Translations under genes and position numbers: made by a program
The notes under the pieces: model-generated
Database searches by the model: none
Seen by the model: the letters and a program-made list of their open reading frames with translations, nothing else
Told to the model about the DNA's origin: nothing
Source of the DNA: Chaetoderma sp. LZ-2023a
Taxonomy: Eukaryota > Mollusca > Caudofoveata > Chaetodermatida > Chaetodermatidae
DNA length: 64,000 bases
Reading direction: 5' to 3'
Assembly: GCA_034401795.1 (NCBI GenBank)
Contig: CM067370.1
Coordinates: 108,027,387 to 108,091,386, forward strand
Part shown: positions 25,040 to 40,000 of the stretch, piece after piece
Numbering within the stretch: position 1 is the first letter of the stretch
How the letters are laid out: every line of letters begins with the position of its first letter

Positions 25040-28000
25040 GTCCAGCATATTAGGTCCGTAAAGAGCAGACGATTCTACCGAGTATTAATCAGCTTCCGCG
25101 ATAGGACGAGTTTACGCCATCACTCTTGTAGCTACTCAAAGATCCCATCCTATATATATATATATATATGTGGAATGAGCAAGTCTCTACCCAGGTACTA
25201 ATATTAGCATCCTCGAGCTACTCGAGTAACGATCTAAACTTGTCCTACAAAGGGCGACAATAAGCAGAAGTTGATAAATCACGTTTATTATGTTTATTAA
25301 AGAATGCACAATATTTAGGCGGTCCCAATTAATAATTTCACTCCCGCAATATGGATATAAGGTATACATTAAGAATAAGTTTTTCTAGCGTGAAAATGTG
25401 TTCTATTCTTGTGTTATTTTTTGTATCATTTTTAAAAATAATTTTCTTGAAATATACCTAATAGAAGTCAACCCCCCCCCCAACCTCACTCCCCCCCAAC
25501 AACAACCCCCTCCCCCACCCCATCCTAACACTCCCCCCCCACCCAAACCACCCCACCAACCCCAACCACCACCCTTTCTCAGAGGGCTGGATTTAAATAA
25601 TTTACAGCCTTTGTCCTATTAGAAGCCGTGGTTACTAATGAGCATTTTACAGTAATAAACAAGAGCCATCAGATTAGAATGTGAATTGGCTGCAGTTTAG
25701 GTATCAGCTTAAAGGTATTTAAAGGGGGATAACTCTGTAATGAATTATTTTCTGGTCGCGAAAAAAGCACATGCACATCTTCAGATGGTAATGACGAGAT
25801 TTACAACGTTTCAAAAGAATTGTAACTAAACTGTAGGAGTGGCGTTGACAAGGATGGACCGACAGAGGAACATACATTTTGGACAGACAGTACACGGATA
25901 GCACATGTACATGTTCATGTCGTAATGATAACACTTACCAAGTTTCAAAAGAATCACAGCTAAACTGTAGGAGTTGCGTTGACACAAAATGATTGGCAAT
26001 ACAGTTTATGTATCAGCTTTAAGATAGTTAAAGGGTGATAACTCTGTAATATGTTTTGGCCACGAAAAACGCACATGCACATCTGCATATGACACTGATA
26101 AGGTTGACAAAATTTAAAGTGAATCCATTGAGACCTGCAGGAGGATGCAGGAGTTGCGTTGACAAGAAATGTCTTAGAGATGGATGGACCGACAGATGGA
26201 CATAAGTACATTTTGGACAGATAGATGGACGTACACGCATAACACATGCACACCTTCATGTGGCAATGATAACACTTATCAAGTTTCAAAAGAATTGGAG
26301 CTAAACTGTAGGAGTTGTGTTGACAAGAAATGATTGGTAAAGCAGTCTATGCATCACCGTTAAGATGTTTAAAGGGTGATAACTCTTTAATGAAACTATT
26401 TGGCCGCGAAAAAAGCACATGCACATGACACTGATGTGGACGAAATTTTAAGTTAATCCATTGAGACCTGTAGTTGTGCTGACAAGAAATGATTGTCAGA
26501 GATGGACTGACACACATACATTCTGGACAGACGGATGGACGTACAGGTATACAGATAGCAAATGCACATCTTCATGTGGTAATGATAATACTCACCATGG
26601 TTCAAAAGAATCACAGCTAGATTGTAGGAGTTGTGTTGACAAGAGATGATTGTCAATGCAGTTTATGTACCAGCTTAAGATATTTAAAGGGTTGTAACTT
26701 TTGGTCATGAAAAAAGCACATGCACATCTGCACATGATACTGATAATGTGGACGAAATTTTATGTGAATCCATTGAGACTTCTAGGAGTTGCATTGACAA
26801 GATATGATTGTCATAGATCGATGGAACGACCGATGGGCATACATACATACATTTTAGACAGATGGATGGACATACAGGTACACGGATAGCACACGAACAC
26901 CTTCACATGATAATGATAACATGTATCAAGTTTCCAAAGAATCGGAGCTAAACGGTACGAGTTGCATTGACAAGAAATGATTAGCAATGCAGTTTATGTA
27001 TCGGCTTTAAGATATTTACTAAACTTTAAGAGGAGCCAAGTTGACAAGACGGACGGACATGCTAATTGCTTTATCCCACCCATCTTCCAGGGGATAACAA
27101 TCTTTATTAAAGGATATGCAATATTTAGACGCTCCCATTTAATAATTTCACTTATGCGATGATGTTTTGAGGTATATATTAAACATAATCGTAAGGCAGC
27201 AATAATTTGTACCTGATGTAAAACAGACACAAAACAGTACCATTGGCTACCTGATGTAAAACGACAACAAAACAGTAGCACTGGCTCCCTGATGTAAAAC
27301 CACAACAAACCAGTATCACTTGCTACCTGATGTAAAACACCATTTGATCAATCCGACAGTCATCTATAACAAGAGGCCCAAGGGGCCTGTGTCGCTCACC
27401 TGGAGCACCATAAATTTTTGTCAAAATTGTTGGTGGGTGGTTTAGCAGTCTTTTAAATGAGTTTGTGGACATATTTGCAAGTCCAATATGGCCACCAAAC
27501 ATTCCACATTTTGATTGGTCCGCTGCGACCATGATTCTGATGCAGCTCCTTCCTTTTTGCAAGTGCAATATGGCCACCAAACACACTACATCTTGATTTC
27601 CCCACGGTGCCCATGTTTTTTTGATGGATCAACTTCCTTTGAAGAAATTTTAATGGCCCAAATTTCGGCCTGATCCCTTCAGTGGTTCTGGAAGTCATTT
27701 TCGTGAAAGCCAGGTCATCCAAGATGGTTGCCGAACCATTTGGTCAATCAAATCCACTTGAACAAACTTGGCTTACCTCTTGGCCTAGATGAAGATTCCT
27801 CAAATGATTTCGGTGAAGATTTTTAAAGACATTTCCTGAAATTGGCCGAAATCCAAAATGGCCGCTGGGCAAATTGGTCGATCGGGTTCATTTGAACAAA
27901 CTTGGATCCTTATGCCCTAAGGATGCTTCCTGCCAAATATAATTGAAATCGGCCTAGTAGTTCTCGAGAAGACATTTTAAATTTCCCATTGCTTTATCCA

Positions 28001-31000
28001 AGATGGCCGCCAAACCGTTTATCCCACAGTTTCAAAAATTGCAAATTTGAGCTCATAATACCCAAAAACATATGTAGAACCAATTTTGGCCTCACAATCC
28101 ATCAAAATAAAAAAATCCAATATGTGCGCCAAACACGCTACATTTTGATTCGCTCTTTTTGACGGAGCACCTTCCCTTGAACAAACCTTAATGGCCCTTA
28201 GTCCCTAATCACATCTAAATTTTGGCCTGATCCATTCAGCGGTTCTGGAGGTCGTTTTCGGGAAAACTAGGTCATCCAAGATGGCTGCCGAACCAGTCGG
28301 TCAATCAAGTTGTCTTGAACAAACTAGGCTTATCTCTTTGCCTAGATGAGGTTTCATAAGTTTTGAATCGATTCCCCACGACGTTTCGGAGAACGAGTTT
28401 TAGACATTTCAAAAGATCGGCCGAAATCCAAGATGGCCACTGACCAAATTGGTCGATCGGCTTCGTTTGAACAAAATTAAATCTCTATGCCATAAGGATG
28501 TTTCCTGCCAAATATAATTCAAATCGGTCCAGCAGTTCTCGAGAAGACATTTAAAATTTTCAATTGCTTTAGTATGGGAGCTTTAGGTGGGAAAATGATC
28601 CACGATGGCTGGCAAACCGTTTATCTGACAGTTTCGAAAATTGCAAATTTGAGATCAGAATACCTATAGAAAACGAATTTCGGCCTCAAAATCCATTAAA
28701 TAAAAAAATCCAATATGGCTGCCAAACACACTATATTTTGATTGGTCCACCGCGGCTATGGGTTTTTTTTACGAATCAACTTCTCTTTAACAAACATTAA
28801 TCGCCCTTAGTTGCTAATTATATATCACAAATTTCGGCCTGATCGCTTCAGCGGTTCTGGGGAAGAATTTGTTTTTGTGAAAACTAGGTCATCCAAGATG
28901 GCCGCTGAACCATTTGGTCAATCAAGTTCCCTTGAACAAATTTGATTCAGCGCTTACCCTAGATCATATTTCGTGAGTTTTGAATCGATTCCCCCAAATG
29001 GTTTGGGAGAAGATTTTTAAAAAGATTTCTAAAAATCGGCCAAAATCCAAGATGGTCGCCGGCCAAATTGGCCGATCGGGTTCGTTTCAACAAACTTGAG
29101 TCTCTATGTCTTAAGGATGCTTCATGCCAAACATAATTGAAATCGGCCCAGGAGTTCTCGAGAAGATATTTGTAATTTCCCATTGCTTTAGTATGGGAGC
29201 TTTTGGCGGGAAAATGATCCAAAGTGGCCGCCAAACCGTTTATCCGACAGTTTCGAAAATTCCAAATTTGAGATCAGAATACCCAAAAACTTATATAAAA
29301 CCAATTTCGGCCTCAAAATCCATCAAATAAAAAAATCCAATATGGCCGCCAAACACGCTATATTTTGATTGGTCCACGGCATCCATGTTTTTTGACGGAA
29401 TCAACTTCTCTTGAACAAACTTTACTGGCCCTTAGTCCTTAATCATGTCTGCCAAATTTTGGCCTGATCCCTTCAGCGGTTCTGGAGAAGTTATTTTCGC
29501 TAAAACTAGGTCAACCAAGATAGCCGCTGAACTATTTGACCAATGAAGTTCTCTTGAACAAATTTGGTTGAGCTCTTGCCCTAAATCATATTTCATGAGG
29601 TTTCCTTCAATCCCTCATGCGGTTTCAGAGACCATTTTTAAAGATGTTTCTAAAAATCGGTCAAAATCCAAGATGGCCACCTGCCTAATTGGCCAATCGG
29701 CTTCATTTGAACAAACTTGGATCCCTATGCCCTAAGGATGCTCCCTGTCAAATATAATTGAAATTGGTCCAGCAGTTCTTGAGAAGAAGTCGTTTAAAGG
29801 AAAAGTTTATGGACAACAGACGATGGACACACGACGGACGGTGGACATGACATAAGCTCACTTGGCCTTTCAGGCCAGGTGAGCTAAAAATAACATTATT
29901 CTTACCTAGTTGCTTTAAGTCTGCATCTTTGAAAGCTGCACTGCCCAAGTCAACAAACACACGACAAGCCTCAGTTGCTGCCAGGTTTGATTGCATCAGT
30001 GGAACAATCACACGACAGATCTTTGTAATGTCATGAACTGCATATTCACAATTACCAGAGATAATGGCTCTCAATAAACTACAGGCATAACAGATATCTG
30101 TGTGCAACTGTCAGCAAAATTAAACATAAATAAAATTGGTAGTTATATACAAAGTGTTCCCATGTACAAAAGGTCTCTATCATAACATGAAGAACATTTT
30201 AATTTCCATCTGATTAACGAGTCAATTTCTATAAAATTGTTAAAAACAAGTGCCAAACTTGTGGCATCCCTTCCTCCCTCTCTCGTCAATGAAATTGAAC
30301 CGTATTTCATAAAACTGTGAGCTAAGAAGTTTTCTTACTTGAGTAAATATCTATGTTTACAAGTAGATTCTGATTGGCTAAACAATCATGCTGGCACATA
30401 ACTATTCTCAAGCCTAGCTTTCCCAGTGCAAATCTTACTACTCAACATGCATGCAGTCATTTCCCCTCTTAGCCAAGCATGGAATAACCCTCACTAATTC
30501 CAATTTGCATGCTGCTAATGTTGCTGTGGCTAACGGGTTAATATAAATTAATTTTATTAGATAATTTACCTTTCCAGAGTATCCATCCATCATCTGACCT
30601 CGTATGACAATCATAATCAGCGCGAGTATGATGATGTCACAATCATACATCACAAAAGGTCCCATATAGACCGTCATCAAATCTCAAACAGTACGACACA
30701 TTGTATGAATTGTATGTCTTTGTAATTCTTTGCTATTTAATAAACATGCTGTTGAATATTTTGAAACTAATTTAGGCAGCAACAGCACCCAGTCAAATTA
30801 GTTTCAAAATATCCAACAGCTTACATGTGTAGCTTTTTGGAAATTGATAGTCAGGGTGTTCAGAGATCGATCGATCCCAACACATGCGAGGTGTGGGTGG
30901 AGCCTAGCTAGAGATGGGCGAGGAATAGCTAAAGCCTGGAAAGGTTCATTACCCACAAAACATTACTCCTTATTTACCAATTGTATTCTGCTTCGAATTG

Positions 31001-34000
31001 CGGATTCCTTTTGTCTCTGTACTTCTAAAATTTCTTCTTGCTTCTTCGTTAGTTTTTGTTTCACCTCAGCCTTTCCTTTACCTTTCTTTTTCTCCAATTC
31101 CTGAAAATAAATGTGTATATACAAAGGGTTTGGAAACACTTTTATTGCAAACTGATTTATATGTGAAAGAAATAAAGAAGGCATTTTGCTCCCCGAGACA
31201 TTCGCTACACCGAGAGATGCAAGAGGCCAAGATCAGCTCCATGTGACTTAGTATTTGAACCAAGAACATGCACCATATGAACATTTTTGCTGGAAATACT
31301 AGGATTTCTGTATATACCAAGGAAATCTCTAAGTTACAAATATGAACATGTTGGAAAGGAAATAAGAGAATTTAGGCAAGAATGAAGGAACTTGGGCCCA
31401 AAATGTATAAAGATTGGTTCAAAATGTATGATTGCGACTGAGCCGATCGACCAATCAGATTGAAAACTAACAAATTTCTAATCAGTCTGCCACGATTTTC
31501 TATTTTCACTGTCAAAATCAATAAACTTGCTATTTTCACTGTTAAAATCAATAAACTAACAATAGCTCAATTTTGAATGCTTGATGGTGACCATGTTATT
31601 TTCCACATATCCATTTCACATGGAAAAACACAAATGGTGCTTAGGTACTAATATTTGCCAATTTTTGCCCGATCCATTTATCGGCTTCAGAGAATGCCTG
31701 TTAGGTAAATCAATCAGTTTTCTTAAACAAACTGGGTTCAGTTCCTGCACTAATTGAAGTTTCTTGAATTTTATTGTCAATCGGCAAAGCGATTCCTCAG
31801 ATTTTTAAATGTGTTTTTAGAAATAACACAAAATCCATGATGTCTACTGACCAAATCGACCAATGAGCTTTGTTTGAAACAGCTGACTGATAAATCTCAC
31901 TTGAATAGGTCAAACTCATATTCAGCCAAAACCTATTCTATCAGTACTATCACTTAAAATCTTTCAACAGATGCTCAATTTTAATGATGACGGGCATGTT
32001 TTTTCATGAATTAACTTCCCTTGAATAGATTTAAACAACCTTCAGATACTAATATTTTCAAAATTTCAGCCCAATCCATTAAGCGGCTCCGGATAGATGT
32101 TGTCATTGCCAAACATCCACGATGACCGCCAGACAAAATAAACCAATCAGGTTCGCTTGACCAAACTTTGGTTCAGGTTCTGACCTAGATAAGTTTCTTG
32201 AGTTTCAAATCAATTAGTCATTTCGGAGATGATGCTTAGATGCATTTCTAAAAATACTGCCAAATCCAAGATGGCTGCCCCCAAATCAGCCAATCAACTC
32301 CATTTTGAGCTATCTTTAATCTCTTTGCCATAAGGATGCCATCTCCAAAATCTACTTGAAATCAGCCCTGTGGTTCTTGAGGTGTGGGAAGCTTGCCATT
32401 CTTTTCCTATAGGTGTTTTAGCACAAAAACAATTCAAGATGACCACGGGTACATTTATCTGACAAAAGTTTGACATCGCCACACCTTTAAAGCAATTTTC
32501 GCCACGCTAATTCACGAAATAAAATAAATATGCATACCTTTCTGAGCTCAATCTCCGCCATCTGATCAGCGTAGGAGTAAAGCTTGTTTTCTCGCTTAAT
32601 GTTTGTCTGTTTCACATCAATCTTCTTTACACTGTCAAAAATATTTAACCCTTTTAAGCCATGTATTTGTTCAAGAAAATTTCATTTTTTCAAAGAGAAT
32701 GTCAATTTGCAGACCAAGAAGAATATTTTTGAAAGTTTAGCACTGGTTATCGAGCCAGTCATGCCAGTGGTAAATTTTTAAAAATATGCTTCCCTTGGTC
32801 TGCAAATTGACATTTCTCAAGACCTTTGTAGAAGCCCTTTTTGGCTGATATGATGGTTAAGGGGTTAACCCATTAATGGATAAATTTAGTTAAAAAAAGA
32901 AAATATTTATTTACTGAACATGCTGAATGTCCATTTGCATGCCAAGAGATTATTTTTGAAAATATACCACTGGAATGACTGGCTTGGTTATCGAGCCAGT
33001 CATTCCTGTGGGAAATTTTCAAAAATAGTTTTGTCTTGACATGCAAATGGATATTCGTCAAAAACACGCAGAGGCCAGTTTGGGCAATCTTGAGTGTTAA
33101 CAGAGAATCATTTCATCTGCCTTTATTTTCAGGAAGAAATTACACATGAATGTAGATGACATACTTCTGAGACTAACTACATAATTTAGTGAAGTAATCA
33201 CAGAATAATCAAACAATATACAAACCATAGTAGCAATCGTCGAAATTGCTTTACTAGGACATTATCATGTGCAAAGAAAGATGTATATTTTAATAATGGT
33301 GACAACAACATTTTAATCTCAAGAGTCTTCCTCCAACATCCATGATCAATTTACAAATGAAGTTTCAATAACATATTCAATGTATGGACTGTTATTGAAA
33401 GGAAATCAAAATCTGCATAGATATGTATAATTATATTTATATGCATAGATGGCATGATAGACGGTGGAAGCAAGAAGAATACACACGTCCACGTACGCTC
33501 ACAGTCATACATGAACACAAACCAATTTCAAAACATAAGTGTGTAATAGTGTTAATACAAATATACTAAACATAGACCAACCTTTCCATGACAGACTTAT
33601 CATAGATCTCGCCTTCGGGTGTATTGAAAATATTAAATTCATCCATGGTCACTTGAGTAATGGCTGTCTTTTCCAATTCAGTACTGACAATAGCGAACAG
33701 AGCAGGAATGATGGCTTCAGGGCTGATGAATACCAAAGTCTTTATTATATTGTGCAGGCTCTATAAAACAAATACGACATGCTATACAAACCACACTATA
33801 GCTTAGGCAGATTTGTCCGAAATGTAAAATTTTTTGAAGCAGACACACAGTCAGACAGACAGGCAGGCAGGCAGGAAGGAAGCCATGCAGGCAGACAAAC
33901 ATACAGACAGACAGGCATGCATGCAGGCACAGACAGACAGACAGGCAAGTAGGCATGTTCAAATTACTACTTTGTCCATTTTTCACAGCTCTATCTAGGA

Positions 34001-37000
34001 AGCAAACAAGCTCTGGATTTTATTCGCAGAACCTCGAAGGTAAGCCATACATACCTCTGACACAGTTCTGTCTTGACTTATAACTTTCAAGCAGTCACTG
34101 ACATTATTAGAGACAAAATGTTCAGGGTGAACCTGAAGTTTACGCAGTATGTTAATCCAGAGTTCAGACTTAAAGGCAACTGAAAGAAAATGACAAAAAG
34201 CAATACAAGATTATGTAAACTCCATTCAAATGTGTGGGACCCGCAAAAAATTTCTTGTTCAGAACAATGCTCTGTTACAGAAGTCATAAGAGCGATAGAT
34301 TGTAAGAAACTAGAGACATCAGTCTGTGCATGTTGAGCAATCCAGGCATTTTGATTTATTTTTTACATTCTACCACTTAGCTATGCACCAGCCATCTCTA
34401 GCTAAGGTCCACCCACGCTTTACCCATGTTGGGATCAATTTAACCATGAACTCACTGAATATCAATTTCCAAAAAGATATACAGGTAAGCTGTTGAATAT
34501 TTTGAAACTAATTTTACTGGGTGGCATCCGGAACCCACTCTGCCGCCCGCTTGTCCGCCCACCCGCCTGGACCGCGCCATCACATAATACCCCGACAATT
34601 ATTTTGGTTGGGTATAAAAACTGTGCCGGTCTTGACTATGAAACCAGTTTTAACCAGATATCTGGTTAATTTGGTGGATAAATAGTGACATAGTTTTCGT
34701 GAAAAAGATTAGCAATACAATGAAATTAGAACATTTTAAGTGGTAGACATAAATCTGTAGCGATATCTGATGTAATCTTTAGTGAAATCATTGCTTAAAT
34801 TGCTTAAAAACATGATTTTGCACTTAAGTTTAAATTATTGTGATACAAACCATTTGTAACATAATCGCAATCCGTCATTGCACAATTTAAGTCGTCTATG
34901 AGGTTTTTCGAATACAATCTAGCAACATACTCATGTAACACGAATGAAACTGAAAAAGATTCCCCTTCAATGTTTTATGTGGCGAATTTTATCTCTACTA
35001 GTTGGTCATATGAATTCACCTTTATGCAACAGTAATATGGTTTTTTTAAGTTAGATCTTTCCAAATATGTTTTTCTATATTATAAATAACCGGTTTTGCG
35101 ATTATGGCACCGGCTTTCAACCCGTCACCATCTATTAAATAGGTGATGGTTTCCATACTGGTACACAGGACTAATATGAAATTCCTGCGTTGTTTCCGCC
35201 ATGTAATGTTGCAATATGTCCTCAACTTACATTATTAGTTTAACCCTCAAATTCATTCAAGAAAATTTCAATGTTTTTGGCCATTTTGAGTGTTGAAGGG
35301 TTAAGCCTGTGTGTGTGTGTACTGGTAAAGTATCGACTATTGTCCATTTTGTGACAGAAGAAACCGTTCTTCCGCATGCATCCATCTATCAATAGGTTTC
35401 AGGCAGGTTTTGTCATGATAACTTGGAGTGGCGAGATATTCAAATTTAGGGCGAACTATAGTCAAATATTGGTAATTCAGAGAATGTTTATCTACACTTG
35501 CTATTCAGCAAACTCCAGTGCATTTTGATTAACCCACGTGCTCTATGGAAGAGTATTTTGAAAATTCACAGCAGTCTGGAAGTCCATAATACACACAATG
35601 TATTTATCAGCATTGTCGTCTTTAGTTGTTAAATAGAAGTCATTTCCTGCGTGTGCACCAGCTTTTTGGTAACTTTGAAGATCAGACAGATAGTCTCTTT
35701 ACTGGTGGTATTCAATGAGTTCATGGCCATGTATATGAAATTCCTTGCTGCATATTCTGTTACAGAATTTTTGAGAGATTGTGGATATGCGAACTGTAGT
35801 GAAGATATCCGTGTGTATCTGTTAGTTTACAGTATAGATCTATGCCAATGGATTAGTCTGTATTTATGTATATATATATTCCAAAAAACTGATTCTCGAG
35901 GTTGGGTTTTCAGCTCTAAATTTGATAGTGACATAAGAATGATGCGAGTTATTCATATCTGTTGTGAATTGCACTAGTTTTTCTTGTCCAAATCATAAAT
36001 ATATCATCGATATATCTAAGATAGAGTGCAGGTTTGTGACGTGCTGTAGCAAGTAGTTTCTTTTCTAGCTGGGACATGGGAGATAATAGCATAGGTGGGT
36101 GCAAACGTTGTGCCCATTACTTTGCCTCCTGTTTATAGGTACTGTTTGCCATTAAATTCAAGATTGTTACATTTGAGGGCTAATGATGTATGCCGAATTG
36201 GCGTATGCAGTTACATATTGTTACATGTAACCAGATATTTCAGCCGGTTAGACTAGTAGAGTGTGTGTAACCAGTCACCGAGGAGTATAAGGCAGTGCCA
36301 AATTGGGAACTGGCATTCAGATTTTGATCCAAACACAGATCAGTATCAGAAATAGAAGGAAGCTGTGACCAGTTATACACAAATTAGTCCTACCACTTTA
36401 ATGGTCAAGAAAATTGAGATTTCCGCATAGTGTTAAATGTCTGTTTGCAGACTAAGAGAAGAGTAGTTTGAAAATTTACCACTTATTAAGCCAGTCATTT
36501 CTGTGATATTTTCAAAAATACTCTTCTCGTGGCCTGCAGATAAGACATTCCTCAATAGCTCTGCAGAGGCCGGTTTTTGGCTGGTTTGACCATTAAAGGG
36601 TTAAAAGCAATCATATTGAGTGCTGTTGTTATCATCATTACCACATTATCATTGATAGCTCATAGTTCCCAATGCTTATGGTATGCTACTCAGCAAACCA
36701 TCATTTCATATATATTGCAGAAAAGAAATACAACTAGCTGTACTTCGCTCCTAGATGGTAAAATGTTATTATGTGCACGGCCATCCCAATTATGTTACAA
36801 AAAGAAAATGTTATCTATAAAGCCCATATACATCCATGAGTGCTGTTGCATATCTTGACGACAATTTGAGTCAAGGCATAATGATCTCCAGTCATACCTG
36901 ATCTGTTAGACTGAGAGCTAAACCTAAGCACACATGATTAGACCATTTATTTATACAGAGTACAGACTGTAAAGTACAGACTGTACATATAACTAAGTTA

Positions 37001-40000
37001 ATTACTTTGTTGAATGTTGTTGCTGTCTTACATAGCACATCTGCGCTAGCCAGAATAGTGTGCATTTTGAAAATACGGCTGTTGAAAGATATTGGTTATA
37101 GACACACTGCAATTAATATGTGTACGGTGTGATTGGTTTGGAGCCCGACACCTACTTTTGGTAGAGCAAAGTCTGAACGATCCAACACTGCTTTTCAGGT
37201 TCCTTTTATACCAAAATTATTTGGCAATCCGTTTTTTTGGAGGCCTTTGATTGGCTGAGGAAGGTTGCTAATGGATATCTCTATTCTGATTGCTACAAAT
37301 CTGAAGACAATCAGAAATGTTATTGTCAAAATTTGTTGAAACGGTTTCAGATTCTTTTCACAAACGGTTCTTCACGCTGGGATTAGAGCGAGTTGCTCAC
37401 TTCTTTTTCTCAGTTGGGTTATGTATTAATTTTGAGAAAGTGGATGTTGGTGTAGGTGAGCATTCGTCGGTTCAGACTTTATAACGTTTCTGTCTGTAAC
37501 TGTGGACGTCTTCAGAGGTCTTATACAGGATGCGGTTATCATGTCTCTGCAAGATTTAATCTTTGGAGGTGGTTGTATAGACTCATGCTATTTGTTCCGT
37601 GTTTTTAAAAAAAATTTATAGCGATTGTTGAGCTTTTTTTTATTTCATCAAGTTTCAAAATAATATTTTTCTCCTTTTTGTTGGTAGATTTTTTGAAAAT
37701 TTCTGGATGGTACAATTGATTCCTGCGTATTGTCTGTGTTGAGAGTGGAGCGCCCGATGGTGCACGCGCGCAGGGATGACCAGCTGCCGGCCCAGCAATG
37801 CACCAGTGTGCTTAGGATGATGTGAGCCAGCGTGGGCGCCCCTCACCCCCGCCCCTTCTGCTTAGTTTGGTGGTGGTGAACTACAGGGATCACATCGCCT
37901 GTGTGCACACGCCCTGGCATGCTAGTGCACGGTGGTGTGCTGGTTATAGACAGTAACAGATTACATAATCATTGTTATCAAAATGAACACCAGATACTGT
38001 ATTACTACATTGTATTTTAATTTTAGCCATGCATAATCACTTACCTATGCAGGGATGATGAGAGGGAAGCAGTGATTTCAATGCCAAACACTTCCCATCA
38101 GCTACAGATACTTTATCTACAAATGCAATCACTTCCACTGCTTGTGTTAATATACGTGGCTGTATATACCGCGATGTACTTTCTGTCGCACCATCTAAAT
38201 CCTGCTCACAACTGGTAACCTGGGGATATTCAATGATTTTTATTTAAATTGCATTAAAAAAATAAAATGTTAAAACTCAATCATAATCAACAACAGAAAG
38301 TCAGCTGGATACTGCACACCAACCACCACCAACCCCAACCCCCTCCCCCCCCCCAAACCCAAACCTCCACCCCCCACCAACCCCCTTCACCCATAAGGAC
38401 ATTATATTTTTGGGACCTATGTACAGATGGACGGATAGGAAAAGCTGATGAAAAAAACTTAGGCACATCTTTAGATGGTGTACAATCCTATCAAGTTTCA
38501 AATAGTTCTCTCTCAAACAGTAGGCAAACTAGGAATTGCAACAAGATTTTTTGGATGTATGTACACATACCTACAAGTCGATGGGATGGGCCGATGAAAA
38601 ATTTGTTAACATTAGGCACATCTCTGGGTGGTGTACAGCCAGCCTGTCAAGTTTTAAACAAGAGGCCCAAGAGCCTGTGACGCTCACCTGGACCATTAAC
38701 ATTTGAACCATTTGCATTTAAATAGACATGGATAATTTTCAGAAAATCCAAGATGGCCACCAAAAAGAGACCAATCTAGAATCTATTGATTAAGGAGTAC
38801 CGTTTTTACATGGTTTCGGATGGTTTTCAGAAAAACACTAACCTATCAAAATTCAGAATAGAATTTCTAGAGGCTACCACTATAGGATACTTCCGGCCAA
38901 ATTTGGTTTAAATTGCCCAAGGAGTTAATGATGAATAGTCTTATACAAACTCCCATTTTCCGGAAAAACCAAGATGGCCACACAAACAAAATCAAGCAGT
39001 TAAAATTCTGTACACAAGTTCTGAAGTGTACCAGCAAGTGGTTAATGAGGAGTAGCAGCCTTTTAAATGAGTTCCAAAAAATTTCGGAAAATCCAAGATG
39101 GCCACTGGAAAGATTGACCAATTAAAATTCTGTATACCTGTTATGAATCCTATCACCAAATCTCATTGAAGTCATACATGCAGTTAATGAGGAGTAATGT
39201 TTTAAAAGGTTTCCATCCATTGTTCGGAAAATTTAAGATGGCTGCCAAACAAATTGACCAATCAAAATTCTGCATAGCTCTGAAGCACACAAACCTAGGG
39301 TCCATCCAGCCATGTTTGCTTGAAATCGTTCAAGCAGTTTATGAGTAGTAGCCTTTTAAACCTTTTGATTTCACAAAATTTAAACAAAATCAGATGGCCA
39401 CCGGAAAAATTGAAAAATCAAAATTCTGTATACAAGTTCTGAAACCTCCCAGCCCAGTATCCTTCCAGGCAAGTTTGGTTGAAACTGTCCAAGCAGTTAA
39501 TGAGTAGCGTTTTAAACTATTTTCCACAATTTTTTGGAAAATTCAAGATGGCCACTGAAAATATTGACCCTTCAAAATTCTGCATACAAGTTCTGAAGCA
39601 TACCACTCTAGGGTCCTTGCAACTGAGTTTGCTTGAAATCAGCCAAGTGGTTAATGAGTAGGCTTTTAACTGATTTTCAGAAAATCCAAGATGCCCGCCA
39701 GAAAAAGTGAATAATCAAAATTCTGTATACAAGCTCTGAGGCATACCCCTTTAGGGCGATTCCCACTGAGTTTCATTGAAATCGACCAAGTGCTTAATGA
39801 GAAGCTAGTTTTTAACGGATTTCAAGAAATTTTCAGAAAATCAGATGGCCGGCTAAAAAAATTGACCAAACAAAATTTGGTGCACATGTTCTGAACCCTA
39901 CCACCCTAGGATTCACGCATGCACATACCCATCCCCCAAGTTTGATTAAAATCAGTCACTCGGTTAATGAGTAGGCTTTTAAAGACAAAGTTGACTGACA

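Noticed and set aside
30079-30090. Nearer acceptor (TGTAG) for GCN1 exon g
   Set aside because: It would break the frame with exon f; the acceptor at 30108 keeps phase and expected length.
33717-33986. Cys-rich 89-codon minus-strand frame
   Set aside because: Translation of a CAGACAGG microsatellite plus part of a GCN1 exon.
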